Of a DNA stretch of 64,000 nt, positions 8,872 to 18,585 are shown piece after piece. Within the stretch, counting starts at the first letter, position 1; each line of letters opens with the position of its first letter. This DNA is from Pseudomonas sp. PICF141 (lineage in GTDB: Bacteria > Pseudomonadota > Gammaproteobacteria > Pseudomonadales > Pseudomonadaceae). The stretch covers positions 1 through 64,000 of the forward strand of contig NZ_MUNM01000052.1 in assembly GCF_002286815.1 (NCBI RefSeq), given 5' to 3'. Under the pieces are notes generated by a model that saw nothing but the letters and a program-made list of their open reading frames with translations, was not told the DNA's origin and made no database searches. The position numbers and the translations under genes are program-made.

Positions 8872-10275
8872 TCATGCCCTGCCGTATTTGTCTTCAAACC
8901 GTACGATATCGTTCTCGCCCAAGTAGGAGCCCGACTGGACTTCAATCAGTTCAAGGGGAATGACACCCGGGTTCTCGAGGGCATGCACTTGACCGATAGG
9001 GATGTAAGTCGACTGATTCTCGGAAACCAGATAAGTCTGCTCACCGTTGGTCACCTTGGCCGTACCGCTCACGACGATCCAGTGCTCGGCGCGGTGGTGA
9101 TGCATCTGCACAGACAACTTCGCCCCCGGTTGAACCGTGATACGTTTCACTTGATAGCGAGTGCCTTTATCTATCGAGTCATACATGCCCCACGGACGAT
9201 AAACTTCTCTGTGGTTCGAGTATTCGTGGCGATCGGATAACTTGAGCCGTTCTACTACTTTCTTAACGTCTTGTACTTGATCCTTGCGAGCAACCAGAAT
9301 GGCGTCGTTGGTTTCAACGATGACCAACCCTTCGACGCCGATAGTCGCGACCAAACGGCTATTGGCGTGAACATAGGTATTGGACGTGTTCTCGGCGAAG
9401 ACGTCCCCCTTGAGCACGTTACCGTTAGCATCTTTTGCAAAAGCATCGGCGAGCGCAGACCAAGAGCCAATGTCACTCCATCCGGCATTCATTGGGACCA
9501 TCACCGCATCGGCGGTTTTTTCCATTACGGCGTAATCGATAGAGTCCTCGGGGCATGCAGAAAACAAAGCCCGGTCAACCCGAGTAAAATTCAAATCCTG
9601 CGAACCATTCCCCAAGGCCTCAATACAAGCAGATAAAATGTCAGGCCGGAACTTTTGCAACTCTTCCAGATAACGGCTTGCGCGAAACAGGAACATGCCG
9701 CTGTTCCAGAAAAAATTGTTCGTGAGTACATATTCTTGAGCTGTTGTCAGGTCGGGTTTCTCGACAAAACGGTTCACTCTGAAACCGCCGCCAATTTCGT
9801 CACCCTTCTCAATATAGCCATACCCCGTTTCGGGATAGGTGGGCACTATCGCGAAGGTTACTAGCTTCCCTTCCATTGCCAGCGCAAGAGCGACCTTGAT
9901 GGCCTCCTGGAAAGCATCGATATCTTTAATTGTGTGATCCGCCGGCAAAACCAGCAGCATCGGATCCTGACCTTCGACCGTTGCTTGCAGTGCGGCCAGA
10001 GCAACCGCTGGCGCCGTATTACGGCCTACGGGCTCAAGTAGGATATTTGCACTCTCCATACCCAGCTTTCGCAACTGTTCAGCGGCCAGAAACCGATGCT
10101 CTTCGTTACAGATGAGCCTAGGGGCCTGTATCTCCAAGCCATCAAGTCTCTGAATCGTGGCCTGAAGTAAAGAGAGATTGGTATCTATTAACGACAGGAA
10201 TTGTTTGGGGTTCAGTTGTCGCGAAAGTGGCCATAGGCGCGAACCAGAGCCTCCAGATAAAATAACCGGAATCAT
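8872..10275 (-). CDS. Mannose-1-phosphate guanylyltransferase / mannose-6-phosphate isomerase
   Basis: A 467-residue bifunctional enzyme of the ManC/AlgA/PslB type. The N-terminal guanylyltransferase has G-G-S-G-S-R-L-W-P (residues 8-16) and F-V-E-K-P (near 170). The C-terminal cupin isomerase has [10 protein letters not shown] (about 395-405) with metal-binding His and Glu. Together these supply GDP-mannose. The gene opens the nucleotide-sugar part of the operon, 53 bp after the glycosyltransferase. It marks the return from AT-rich to GC-rich sequence. Which of the several Pseudomonas paralogues it is cannot be told by eye. Confidence 0.93.
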   Translation of the reverse strand: MIPVILSGGSGSRLWPLSRQLNPKQFLSLIDTNLSLLQATIQRLDGLEIQAPRLICNEEHRFLAAEQLRKLGMESANILLEPVGRNTAPAVALAALQATVEGQDPMLLVLPADHTIKDIDAFQEAIKVALALAMEGKLVTFAIVPTYPETGYGYIEKGDEIGGGFRVNRFVEKPDLTTAQEYVLTNNFFWNSGMFLFRASRYLEELQKFRPDILSACIEALGNGSQDLNFTRVDRALFSACPEDSIDYAVMEKTADAVMVPMNAGWSDIGSWSALADAFAKDANGNVLKGDVFAENTSNTYVHANSRLVATIGVEGLVIVETNDAILVARKDQVQDVKKVVERLKLSDRHEYSNHREVYRPWGMYDSIDKGTRYQVKRITVQPGAKLSVQMHHHRAEHWIVVSGTAKVTNGEQTYLVSENQSTYIPIGQVHALENPGVIPLELIEVQSGSYLGENDIVRFEDKYGRA

Positions 10276-10328
10276 TTAGCACCTCATCAAAAAGTAAAAA
10301 ACTGGTTTAGATCGAAGTGATGGATGAC

Positions 10329-11444
10329 TTATGAAGGTCGCCATTCAATGAAAAGTTGCTCATACGCGCTCAACACTTTTTCCCACTTGAAACGCTCAAC
10401 AAACCTCGCGGCACCTACTTCCTTCATATCCGCAATTCTTTCTTCGTCCACCAGTAGTTCATCCAGTAGATGCGAAAGAGACTGCTTATCCGAAAAGTAA
10501 GCTGCGCCCTCACCCACGACCCAACGGTTAAAGGGATTATCGTGAGCGATAATCGCGCAGCCAGCGCCAAGCGCTTCAACCAACGATGGGTTAGTTCCGC
10601 CAACACGATGACCATGGAGATAGAAACAACTGAAATATCTAAGTGCCTGGACGATGCTTGCATCGTAGATAGCACCTGGAAATATCACCTCATCACTTGC
10701 TGCGTCCATCACCTTCTTATGATATTCATTCGTGCTTGGCGTAAAGTTCCCGAGCACCACAAGTTTATGATTCCTGACAGAAGAGCTAAATGCATCGACC
10801 ATCTCAAAAAAAGAATTCTCTGGTTCTGGCCTTGCAATAATAATGGAAAAATTTTTAGGTTCTAAAGAAAAACCGGCCAATACTTCGACTGACGCCGACT
10901 TCACTTCATCACCGCCATAGGGAATCATGGTGATCTTATCGGCACTGACACGTGTGGCGAGGTGATCTTTTATTTTCGGATGGTCGGCGACGAGATGATT
11001 GCCTATCCAGCACCCCAATCGCTCATTCATCCAGAACCAAGTCTTGGCAATCGGCCCCCACTTTTCTCTACGCCATTCGATGCCGTCCATATTGATTATA
11101 TTGGTCTGGCCTTTGGCCCGTTGCAGAAGATTAAAAATGGCAGTGTTGTAACCCAATGTCAAAAACAGACCTTTCTCACGAAGTGCGTGGCGTACTGCCT
11201 TGAAATCAAAGATAACAGTGCCTAGTGCGCCCTCTCTGGAAACAGGTATATGAACACGACGAATACCTTGCCATTCGGTTTCTGTTATTGCACCACTGCC
11301 GCCTTCCTGGCAGTAAACAGTGATTCTCCAGCCCTTCTCTTTTAGATAGACCGCCAATTTCTCGGCAAATGTCTCGAAGCCGCCATGTTGGGCCGGAATA
11401 CCTCTTATCCCTAGAATCAACAAATGCCTATTCATAAGTTTCAA
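10329..11444 (-). CDS. DUF1972-type family 4 glycosyltransferase
   Basis: A 371-residue GT-B glycosyltransferase. The N-terminal G-I-R-G-I-P-A-x-H-G-G-F-E-T-F-A (about residues 12-27) is the hallmark of the DUF1972 domain found in rhamnosyl- and related transferases such as WchF. The C-terminal half has H-G-H-R-V-G-G-T-N-P-S-L-V-E-A-L, corresponding to the E-x7-E nucleotide-sugar motif. An internal ATG three codons in (Met4) is an alternative start. The first 17 bp overlap the previous gene. With dTDP-6-deoxyhexose genes next door, a rhamnosyltransferase is a reasonable guess. The gene is AT-rich compared with its GC-rich downstream neighbours. Confidence 0.87.
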   Translation of the reverse strand: MKLMNRHLLILGIRGIPAQHGGFETFAEKLAVYLKEKGWRITVYCQEGGSGAITETEWQGIRRVHIPVSREGALGTVIFDFKAVRHALREKGLFLTLGYNTAIFNLLQRAKGQTNIINMDGIEWRREKWGPIAKTWFWMNERLGCWIGNHLVADHPKIKDHLATRVSADKITMIPYGGDEVKSASVEVLAGFSLEPKNFSIIIARPEPENSFFEMVDAFSSSVRNHKLVVLGNFTPSTNEYHKKVMDAASDEVIFPGAIYDASIVQALRYFSCFYLHGHRVGGTNPSLVEALGAGCAIIAHDNPFNRWVVGEGAAYFSDKQSLSHLLDELLVDEERIADMKEVGAARFVERFKWEKVLSAYEQLFIEWRPS

Positions 11445-12573
11445 ATACCTTTATGTGCAAACGCGCTACGCGCTTCCAATCATGTTTTTCTATCATCGCA
11501 GCACGAGCGTTCTGCGAAATATGCTCTGCAACATTTGAGCCTAGCGCTGCTAATATTTGCTTGGCCAAATCACGCGGGTTATCCGTTTCAAACAAAAAGC
11601 CGTTTTTGTTTTCATCCACGACCTCGATCATAGCTGGCAAACGTGACGACACCGTAATACAGCCATACGACATTGCCATCAGTAGCACGCCACTTTGATA
11701 GATTTTCTTATAAGGCAGAACAACTACATCGGCAGAAGAATAATAAAAGTCGACATCTTCATCATTGATATAGCGAATATGCGGTATGACCACATTCGAT
11801 ATATTTTTTGATTTAATCAACTCTTCATAATGATGAAAAGAATCCTTCCAGACCTTGCCCGCGATTAGCAATACGGCATCAGGTTCGAGTGCCGAGACAA
11901 TCTCCATCGCATTTAAAAGAACATCCAGCCCCTTGACCTTTTTTATCTGACCAAAGAAAAGTATGAGTTTTTTATCAACTGGCAATGATAGGTGCTGACG
12001 AGACAATAAGTTATCCCGTCGTTTAACGAAGGGAAGATAGTTACCGTGAGGGATAATCGCGATTTTTTTATCAATCCCTTGCGCTGAGATCACCGAGCGT
12101 AACTCTTGCCGAGAAAACTCGTTATGAACGATAAATTCCTCCGGCGCTCGCAATATAGAGGTGTGGGTTCTGGTTAGAGATGCCCCCGAAAATGACTCAA
12201 CATCATGAACCGTCGCGACTATTTTAATGCCACTAAACCGCAATAAATTGCACGTTATCAATTCGAGAAGTGAATACTGAAAAAAATGCAGATGGCAAAC
12301 TCTTCCGCCTTTTTTCTTTATATCAATAATGGATCTTGTCAGCGCCACGACAAATCTGGCCAGCCGGATCACCTTATTTGACTTTCCGTACACACCTTTA
12401 AAAAACTTATTGATCGTAAAATTGTTTGAACTTTGCTCCTGCGACTCAGGGCAAGTGTAGAGATGCACACAAGTATTGTTTAGAACCAGCCCTTGCCCGA
12501 GACCGGTATTATAATAATTCATTCCACCGTGCCCTCCTACCGGTTCAATGATAAAATAATTTAAGCGATCCAT
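11428..12573 (-). CDS. Family 4 glycosyltransferase
   Basis: A 381-residue GT-B enzyme. The N-terminal G-G-H-G-G-M-N-Y-Y (residues 13-21) resembles the acceptor-binding glycine loop. The C-terminal Glycos_transf_1 region includes L-I-L-F-F-G-Q-I-K-K-V-K-G and a P-Y-K-x-x-x-Q-S-G-V-L-L-M-A-M segment in the donor site. The donor and linkage cannot be inferred. It begins 12 bp after the pyruvyl transferase and overlaps the next glycosyltransferase. AT-rich codon use suggests recent acquisition. Confidence 0.85.
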   Translation of the reverse strand: MDRLNYFIIEPVGGHGGMNYYNTGLGQGLVLNNTCVHLYTCPESQEQSSNNFTINKFFKGVYGKSNKVIRLARFVVALTRSIIDIKKKGGRVCHLHFFQYSLLELITCNLLRFSGIKIVATVHDVESFSGASLTRTHTSILRAPEEFIVHNEFSRQELRSVISAQGIDKKIAIIPHGNYLPFVKRRDNLLSRQHLSLPVDKKLILFFGQIKKVKGLDVLLNAMEIVSALEPDAVLLIAGKVWKDSFHHYEELIKSKNISNVVIPHIRYINDEDVDFYYSSADVVVLPYKKIYQSGVLLMAMSYGCITVSSRLPAMIEVVDENKNGFLFETDNPRDLAKQILAALGSNVAEHISQNARAAMIEKHDWKRVARLHIKVFETYE

Positions 12574-12584
12574 GAAAAAATCCT

Positions 12585-13655
12585 TTATTCAGTTAAACTT
12601 AAAAACTGATATATTTCGTTAACAGTCGATATCGCCAGTTCTTTATGTGTGTTTTTTTCACCTATAGACCAGCCGTTGTACTGAGGCACAAAACTATTTA
12701 TCGCGCCCCGGTGAATCAAACACTCATCGGTGTTCGTTTCAGCGGTAAATTTTTTGTTTTTGTCTGAGTAATTGTACAAAGAGAAAGGTGTACCTACTGA
12801 ATAGGCGAGCACCGCAGGATGCAATCGAGCGCTGACTACATGCCGGGCTTTCTTTATACAATCTATTGATCGATCAATATCACTGCCCATAACTTTAAAT
12901 ACTGAAAACCCGCAATTTTCCAATTCACGCTCTGCATACAACGATACGCTTGTATCAACCTCTGCATCAGCATTCAATATGCCGATCTTATTAACATCCA
13001 ACGCTTTGCATACTTTGATCGAAACATCTAACAACTGCCTGTATATATCGCTACTTGATTGCTCACCATACCCATCAAGATCGCGCAAACACACGACGAT
13101 GTACTCATCGCCACCCAAGTCATCTGCGTCTTTTATTCCACCGGTATCGAGCGCATATGCAAGATCCACAGACTGTTTTATTTTTCCAGGTCGCATCCAG
13201 GGATTAATTTTTTTAATAGCCTGCAAAGAAGCAGAATCTCTAATATAAAGTGCTTTGGCTATTAAAGTTGCGAGAAGCAAGATTAACCGGGTTTTTATTT
13301 TTTTATGATTATCCACACCAATACCTGCGTAGATAATACGCGCACCGAACAGACGACCCAGCGCCATGTACTTTATTCCACCGGTTCCGCCCTCATCCAT
13401 AAAGCAAGTTCCGCCACCCCAAATTATTGCGGAACTGCTTATTACGTTCTTGTAGGCTACTCTAGCGTTATCCTTATTAAGCTCTACCACACTCACAGCA
13501 TTATCGCTAATAAAGCTTTGTTTCCGGAGTGACCGGGCATCCCCGTAAGTCAATACGGTAAATACCAAACCTGGTTTTTTCAAAGATAAGAGCGACTTCA
13601 GCATCAGAAGATCACCAAAGTTATCCCCATAATACCCGATAATAGAAACATTCAT
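12585..13655 (-). CDS. Polysaccharide pyruvyl transferase family protein
   Basis: A 356-residue protein matching the CsaB/WcaK-type pyruvyl transferase fold. It starts with the N-x-G-D-x-L-x-x-x-S pattern (G-D-N-F-G-D-L-L-M-L-K-S, near residues 10-21), has G-G-G-T-C-F near 79-84, and an S-A-R-L-H-P-A-V-L-A segment near residue 275 for phosphoenolpyruvate or sugar binding. It would add ketal pyruvate to a sugar of the repeat unit and make the polymer acidic. Its ATG overlaps the flippase stop (ATGA). Confidence 0.85.
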   Translation of the reverse strand: MNVSIIGYYGDNFGDLLMLKSLLSLKKPGLVFTVLTYGDARSLRKQSFISDNAVSVVELNKDNARVAYKNVISSSAIIWGGGTCFMDEGGTGGIKYMALGRLFGARIIYAGIGVDNHKKIKTRLILLLATLIAKALYIRDSASLQAIKKINPWMRPGKIKQSVDLAYALDTGGIKDADDLGGDEYIVVCLRDLDGYGEQSSSDIYRQLLDVSIKVCKALDVNKIGILNADAEVDTSVSLYAERELENCGFSVFKVMGSDIDRSIDCIKKARHVVSARLHPAVLAYSVGTPFSLYNYSDKNKKFTAETNTDECLIHRGAINSFVPQYNGWSIGEKNTHKELAISTVNEIYQFLSLTE

Positions 13656-14827
13656 AAATGCACGCTCTTTCTATAAAGAATATAGTACGAAACAGCTATG
13701 AAGAACTCACTAGCCAAAATACTTAAACCAATACCTTTTGCTTCAAACGGCATTAGTAAAACAAACAAACCAACCTGCAACGCCATCCCGGCACTGGCGA
13801 CCAGTATTTTTTTACTTACCCACTCTTCGCTCAATAATGCAGCGCCAAAAGGTGTTGCAAAAAATCGGAAGGGAATAGACAAAGCTGCTATTTGCAACAC
13901 CTGAGCCGCATAATCATATTCAGCACCAAATAACAGTTGAACAAGCTCACTGGAGTAAAAACTTAAGCCTCCCGCAAAAATTACTCCCACTGCAAATGAA
14001 TACAACGAATGCTTTACAGGGAGACCCTTTTCCGCCATTGAAAGGGAATGGTACTTTTTTATCAGATAGGTGTTAAATACGGTATTAGGAGCTATATACA
14101 ATGCCGTGAGCAACGTATTGCAAATCGCCAGATAACCAGAATAGGTAGAGCCATATATAACACCTAATAAGGAAATAGGAATTTGCAACTGAGCAATATT
14201 CAAGGCGCCATTCAACGAGTATTTAAAGGAGTCCTTCAAAAAATCCCGAATCTTTAAACCTGCTTTCTTCCCGTGCCGCGTTATGAAGGTTATACACAGT
14301 ACTAGACAAATTATATTAGCTGCACCCAAGGCGATTGAGGCCATCGTAAAGCTTGGGACCATAAAATAAAAAATTGCCACAACCCCGAATATCCTTGAAA
14401 GCGGCAACACCACTTGGCCAAACGAAATTCGTAGAGGATTGCTCTTGAGTTGTCCTTGAGTGATTACAATCGCCTGAGAAGATAGTGCGACAACACCCGT
14501 CGCCAGTAAAACCGACTCCAAAAGATGTATTCCCGCTCCGTACAACAGCATTGTGCTGACAACAAAGGCACCCAGCGTATTGAGCAAAAGGCAAACATAA
14601 GCAACTTGCATGTATCCGGTATATTCCGTTGGAGACCGGCTGACACGCCTCAACAACAAACTATTTATGCCACTGAACGCCAATGCTCCCAGCGTTATCG
14701 TGATTGCATTGGAAAAGGATATAAGGCCGAAGCTCGCGGCATCCAAGGTTCTGCTCAGTATGACTTGAAGTAAAAAAGTCGCACCCGCGGCACCAAACGA
14801 CGAAATCAACAATTGAATTGCTTTCAA
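13652..14827 (-). CDS. Wzx-type polysaccharide flippase
   Basis: A 391-residue, very hydrophobic protein with about 12 membrane helices along its length. The N-terminal layout is that of MOP/PST-family lipid-linked oligosaccharide flippases: a helix, then S-R-T-L-D-A-A-S-F-G-L-I-S-F. It would move the undecaprenyl-linked repeat unit across the inner membrane. It lies between the glycosidase and the pyruvyl transferase, with a 20-bp gap on its 5' side. Confidence 0.85.
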   Translation of the reverse strand: MKAIQLLISSFGAAGATFLLQVILSRTLDAASFGLISFSNAITITLGALAFSGINSLLLRRVSRSPTEYTGYMQVAYVCLLLNTLGAFVVSTMLLYGAGIHLLESVLLATGVVALSSQAIVITQGQLKSNPLRISFGQVVLPLSRIFGVVAIFYFMVPSFTMASIALGAANIICLVLCITFITRHGKKAGLKIRDFLKDSFKYSLNGALNIAQLQIPISLLGVIYGSTYSGYLAICNTLLTALYIAPNTVFNTYLIKKYHSLSMAEKGLPVKHSLYSFAVGVIFAGGLSFYSSELVQLLFGAEYDYAAQVLQIAALSIPFRFFATPFGAALLSEEWVSKKILVASAGMALQVGLFVLLMPFEAKGIGLSILASEFFIAVSYYILYRKSVHL

Positions 14828-14847
14828 GAAAAGTGTCCTGCTCGCGA

Positions 14848-15924
14848 TCAGTCAGCGGCCTGAAATCGATCGTTCAATTTAAAATGCGCCTTCAACAGAA
14901 GGTATTTTTTAGACGAGGTATCAGGGGCAAGACCTTTTGTTGTCAATGACAATTCGGGATTCCAGATATCAGCTTCTTTATAAGAATGATAAAACCAACT
15001 CCAGCCCTTGCGCTCAAATAGATCTAATAGTGTGTTCATGTACAATTCAGCGTCATCCGCCGGACTATAATTCGACACACTGAACTCACCCACTATCACT
15101 GGCCCGGGGTAATTTAAAACCCGGGACAGGGTTTTTCTAAAATACAACCTCAAGCTCTTTTCATTTCTCAACAAAAATGGAAGTCGCTGATTGACAGGAA
15201 ATTCATGAACGCCTTGATGAGTAAAATCCCCAGGATCGTAATAATGCAGGCTGCCTATGACCTGTTTGTCATTAGTCAGATGAGTGATCTCACTCCAGTT
15301 GGATCGCTGTCCGTTAGGGATTCCATTTGGTTGAATAGTGATGCGCGGCTGAATCAAGACCAGTTTGCCTGGCGAGATCGCCAATATCGTTTCTGATACC
15401 TGCTTTAAAAAATAAAGATATTGCGCAAGCTCAGCCTGCGCCGGCTCGTTCACAATGTCATAGCCGATGACAATGCTTTCATCTTTATACTTCCCTGCCA
15501 ATTGCGCATAGCTTTTTATAAGAGCACGCCTCAGATCAGCGTTACGCCAATACTCATCGCTCATTGAACCCGAGTATTTTTTGACGTTACCGGGAAAGGT
15601 ATGAACATCAATCAGAAGCAGAATATTGTACTTCTTTGCATACCGAATATAACGATCAAGCACAGCGACTGCCGTACTGTCCAACCCACCTACTTCATCA
15701 AATAATGGATGTGATGCAAACGCAACACGCACGGCATTTACATTTAAATCACTTAAATTTTTAAAGTCCTGCTCATTTAAATTCAAGTCAACATTAAATC
15801 CTCGCAACGGCATATCCAACTTGTAATCGAGAACACTTCGAGTCAACGCCTCCACATTAAAAGCAGCTGCCAGAAGCATCACACACAAAAAAGCACTTCT
15901 AAGCATGTCGTTTCGCTCTATCAT
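14848..15924 (-). CDS. Secreted GH5-type glycoside hydrolase
   Basis: A 358-residue protein with a signal peptide (about residues 7-27, ending F-N-V-E-A). The cellulase-type (beta/alpha)8 barrel shows the acid/base motif Y-D-I-V-N-E-P (near residue 158) and the nucleophile in V-G-E-F (near 277). H-L-D-style metal sites are absent, as expected for GH5. Glycosidases inside exopolysaccharide operons often trim or release the polymer in the periplasm. The substrate is unknown. Met7 is an alternative start that suits the signal peptide. The start overlaps the polymerase gene by 26 bp. Confidence 0.85.
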   Translation of the reverse strand: MIERNDMLRSAFLCVMLLAAAFNVEALTRSVLDYKLDMPLRGFNVDLNLNEQDFKNLSDLNVNAVRVAFASHPLFDEVGGLDSTAVAVLDRYIRYAKKYNILLLIDVHTFPGNVKKYSGSMSDEYWRNADLRRALIKSYAQLAGKYKDESIVIGYDIVNEPAQAELAQYLYFLKQVSETILAISPGKLVLIQPRITIQPNGIPNGQRSNWSEITHLTNDKQVIGSLHYYDPGDFTHQGVHEFPVNQRLPFLLRNEKSLRLYFRKTLSRVLNYPGPVIVGEFSVSNYSPADDAELYMNTLLDLFERKGWSWFYHSYKEADIWNPELSLTTKGLAPDTSSKKYLLLKAHFKLNDRFQAAD

Positions 15925-17176
15925 TAAGTGCGCAAATTATTCCGAAATTTATCCAGATAATTGCCTGTATGCTATCCGCTCGAAATGACCAACCCTGAAT
16001 TCCGGTTATCAGTATCGCAATGATAGAGACCAGCGCGGCGGCCGACGCATTGTTAACCGCAACATCACCGCCTCTCTTGATCGTATTCTTATGAATCTTG
16101 TAGATTCCAAATATGAGGACTAAATAACTGAAAATCCCTATCAGCCCCGTCTCTGCCATGACCAGCAAGTACATGTTGTGAGCCGGATACCTAAAGCTTT
16201 TAGACGCACCAAACTCATCATACTGCTCCATGACATCTACAAAATTATTCCAGCCCACACCGATGAGCGGATGCTCCACAAACATATTGAGCGCGATTTT
16301 TGCCAAAATCAGTCTTGAGGTTGTACTTGACTCAGGCGCATCAAAAAATCTTGCATAGAGATTTTCCAAATTATAAATAGCACCTGCCATAATTACTAAA
16401 GAAAATATCACTGATGTATAGATTATTTTTTTGTTTCTTAGAATCGAACTTCCATTTTGGCGTTTAAAATAAAAAAGGCACAGGCCCATTACAAAAAAAT
16501 ACAATACAATTTGAGTTCTTGAATAGGTTAAACAGATAACGACAAAACCTGCTGCGATTGCACTGATATACAGCAACCTGCCCTTTCCATTTACTGCACC
16601 ATAAACACAAAATGGCAGTAGTAGCACCGTAAATAGCGACAACAAGGCAGGATGCCTCAAGGTACCTGTGACCCGGGTGATTCCGTTTTCAACAAAAAGT
16701 TCTTTAACTTGCTGAGCATCTTCCGTGACATCACCGGTTGCCAGTTGATATGCCGCATACATCGTTTCAAAGAGTATTAATAACGCGGCAACCTTGGTGA
16801 ATTTCTCCATGGACTTTCCATCTTGGAAAACCGATCTCACCACAAGAAACAGCACGATGATCTTCCAATGCCGAAAAATTTCATAAACAGTGAAGTTCAC
16901 CGCTTGCGAGTTAATAATTGACACAGAAGACAACACAACAAAAAATATCGCTATTGCCGTTATCCGATCAATTTTTATCTTTTCCAAATTGATTTGTTTA
17001 CTGAAAAAAATGATGGACATCAGTATCAGAAACAAAAAGATATCGTAGGGTGCAATGGAAAGCTCTGCCCCCCCTAGATGTATCTCAGCCCCCGTCAATC
17101 GATACCTCAGATTGAAGGCTGTTGCCACGAGAAGCAACGGAAAAAGTATATAGTTGACAAGGACCCTTACTGGCAT
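15899..17176 (-). CDS. O-antigen ligase/Wzy-type polymerase
   Basis: A 425-residue integral membrane protein with about 11-12 helices. A large periplasmic loop near residues 270-345 carries G-V-G-W-N-N-F and P-A-H-N-M-Y-L-L-V-M-A-E-T-G, the Wzy_C pattern seen in WaaL and Wzy proteins. In this operon it most likely polymerises the repeat unit. A ligase role cannot be excluded from sequence. It overlaps the acyltransferase stop by 10 bp. Confidence 0.87.
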   Translation of the reverse strand: MPVRVLVNYILFPLLLVATAFNLRYRLTGAEIHLGGAELSIAPYDIFLFLILMSIIFFSKQINLEKIKIDRITAIAIFFVVLSSVSIINSQAVNFTVYEIFRHWKIIVLFLVVRSVFQDGKSMEKFTKVAALLILFETMYAAYQLATGDVTEDAQQVKELFVENGITRVTGTLRHPALLSLFTVLLLPFCVYGAVNGKGRLLYISAIAAGFVVICLTYSRTQIVLYFFVMGLCLFYFKRQNGSSILRNKKIIYTSVIFSLVIMAGAIYNLENLYARFFDAPESSTTSRLILAKIALNMFVEHPLIGVGWNNFVDVMEQYDEFGASKSFRYPAHNMYLLVMAETGLIGIFSYLVLIFGIYKIHKNTIKRGGDVAVNNASAAALVSIIAILITGIQGWSFRADSIQAIIWINFGIICALNDRAKRHA

Positions 17177-18330
17177 TTTAGTTCTCGAGAATAGGCTGTC
17201 GTGGCTATTCTTTTACCGATGTCGATAAATGGCATTTCGACATACCGATGAACCAACGATGAAATTGCGTAGGTTAGCACTATCGCTAATGCAATATAAA
17301 TCGCAACCAAGTCGCTTCCTAAATAGCCGAATGCTCTCGCAACGATTAACACGGCATCGATAATCAAGATATGGATCAGGTATGTGGAGTACGACAGCAC
17401 TCCCAGTTTGACGAGAAACTTATTCCTGAGAGGGGCTTTAGATAGTTCCAATATTCTGGTCATCCAAGGCTGCCTGAATCGGCCATTCAGTTTGAATACG
17501 ATCGCCAATACAGCCCATAAAGTGATCGACGAAAAATTGGCAAAGGATCGCGTAATCAGACCTATCCCCAAGACGATAAGAATGATCAAAAAACCATTCT
17601 TCAGGTTACCCTCATCACGGCGAAACATATCATGGGTTAGCATTCCTATGATAAAAACAGGTAACTTTATAAGAATAAAACTGCCGTAAGAGAATGTCAG
17701 TCCAGAGTGCGCGAGGAACAATAGGGCAAGCAAACTTGATGCAACTAGCAGTTCCTTTCCGCGCTTAAGCAAAAAGCCAGCTACCAAAAAAGGCGCGATC
17801 AAATAAAACTGCCATTCCAGTGTCAAACTCCATGCCGGAGCCAAAAAGGCATCACCTGCATGGGGTAGTATCTGGTCCGGAATCATCCCTTGAAGCAACA
17901 TCAAACAAGGCAGCAAGTAAGCGGCCACATTCCCTTTGATATTTTCCCAATAACTTTCAATCGCTGCTATTTGTCCAGGTGAGCCCCATGGCATTTCCAT
18001 GCGAACATTCATCCTTTCGTTGAACAGCACGGCAGCAAGCAGCATAGCCAATAGATAAATTGGAATAATTCTGAAAGCACGTCGAATAATATAGGCTTTA
18101 TATCCGCTATTTTTCCCGCTCAGGGCTTTGGCAATAAAAAAGCCGCTTAAACAGATGAAAATATCTACCGGAATAGCTGTGGCCAACAAAATTTCATTGA
18201 TGATATGAGGTACGTTACCTATCGCCGGACGAAAACAGGAATACAAGTGACCGAAAACAACCCACCATGCCATTAGCCCTCGAATAGATTCAAGTTCTAC
18301 GTAGAATTCCTGTTTATTTACTATGGCCAT
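17167..18330 (-). CDS. Acyltransferase 3 family protein
   Basis: A 387-residue membrane protein with about 10 helices and the family signature near the N-terminus: E-L-E-S-I-R-G-L-M-A-W-W-V-V-F-G-H (catalytic His in residues 14-30). OafA/ExoZ-like proteins move acetyl or succinyl groups onto sugars. This one probably acylates the exopolysaccharide. It is the first gene after the ops-containing leader, so it opens the putative RfaH-controlled operon. Confidence 0.9.
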   Translation of the reverse strand: MAIVNKQEFYVELESIRGLMAWWVVFGHLYSCFRPAIGNVPHIINEILLATAIPVDIFICLSGFFIAKALSGKNSGYKAYIIRRAFRIIPIYLLAMLLAAVLFNERMNVRMEMPWGSPGQIAAIESYWENIKGNVAAYLLPCLMLLQGMIPDQILPHAGDAFLAPAWSLTLEWQFYLIAPFLVAGFLLKRGKELLVASSLLALLFLAHSGLTFSYGSFILIKLPVFIIGMLTHDMFRRDEGNLKNGFLIILIVLGIGLITRSFANFSSITLWAVLAIVFKLNGRFRQPWMTRILELSKAPLRNKFLVKLGVLSYSTYLIHILIIDAVLIVARAFGYLGSDLVAIYIALAIVLTYAISSLVHRYVEMPFIDIGKRIATTAYSRELKCQ

Positions 18331-18432
18331 CTTTTTCTCAAATATCTATCAGGAGAAGTCAATTGAAACTGCACACCATTACTTCCCAACCAGCCACATC
18401 AGAGAAATAGGTTTTCAGTTTTTTCGAAAATC

Positions 18433-18444
18433 CACGCTACCGCC
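18433..18444 (-). promoter_or_regulatory. ops element (RfaH recruitment site)
   Basis: The minus strand reads GGCGGTAGCGTG, identical to the 12-nt E. coli ops element at which RNA polymerase pauses and RfaH loads. It is preceded by CCTGG, as in JUMPstart sequences. It lies 103 bp before the acyltransferase start, in the untranslated leader of the sugar operon and downstream of wzc. An RfaH homologue is encoded 5 kb away (23276-23782). RfaH loading here would suppress termination over the following 12 kb. Confidence 0.85.
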
Positions 18445-18505
18445 CCAGGATTTATAGTCAATTTCCTGAGAACACGGTGAATTTCTTGCTGACCAACAGG
18501 TATCA

Positions 18506-18521
18506 GCTCCGGGCTCGGAGC
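18506..18521 (-). promoter_or_regulatory. Leader hairpin upstream of the ops element
   Basis: Arms GCTCCG and CGGAGC around a 4-base loop form a 6-bp GC-rich stem in the wzc-acyltransferase gap, 60 bp before ops on the minus strand. No T-tract follows, so it is not a standard terminator. It may be a leader structure of JUMPstart type. The remaining gap (18331-18585) has no gene and no promoter that I can defend. Confidence 0.45.
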
Positions 18522-18585
18522 GGACACCTTACCTTACTTATCAGTAGATTAGTCGGGAGAGACTTAAGGCCTTGGTAGACCTGAA

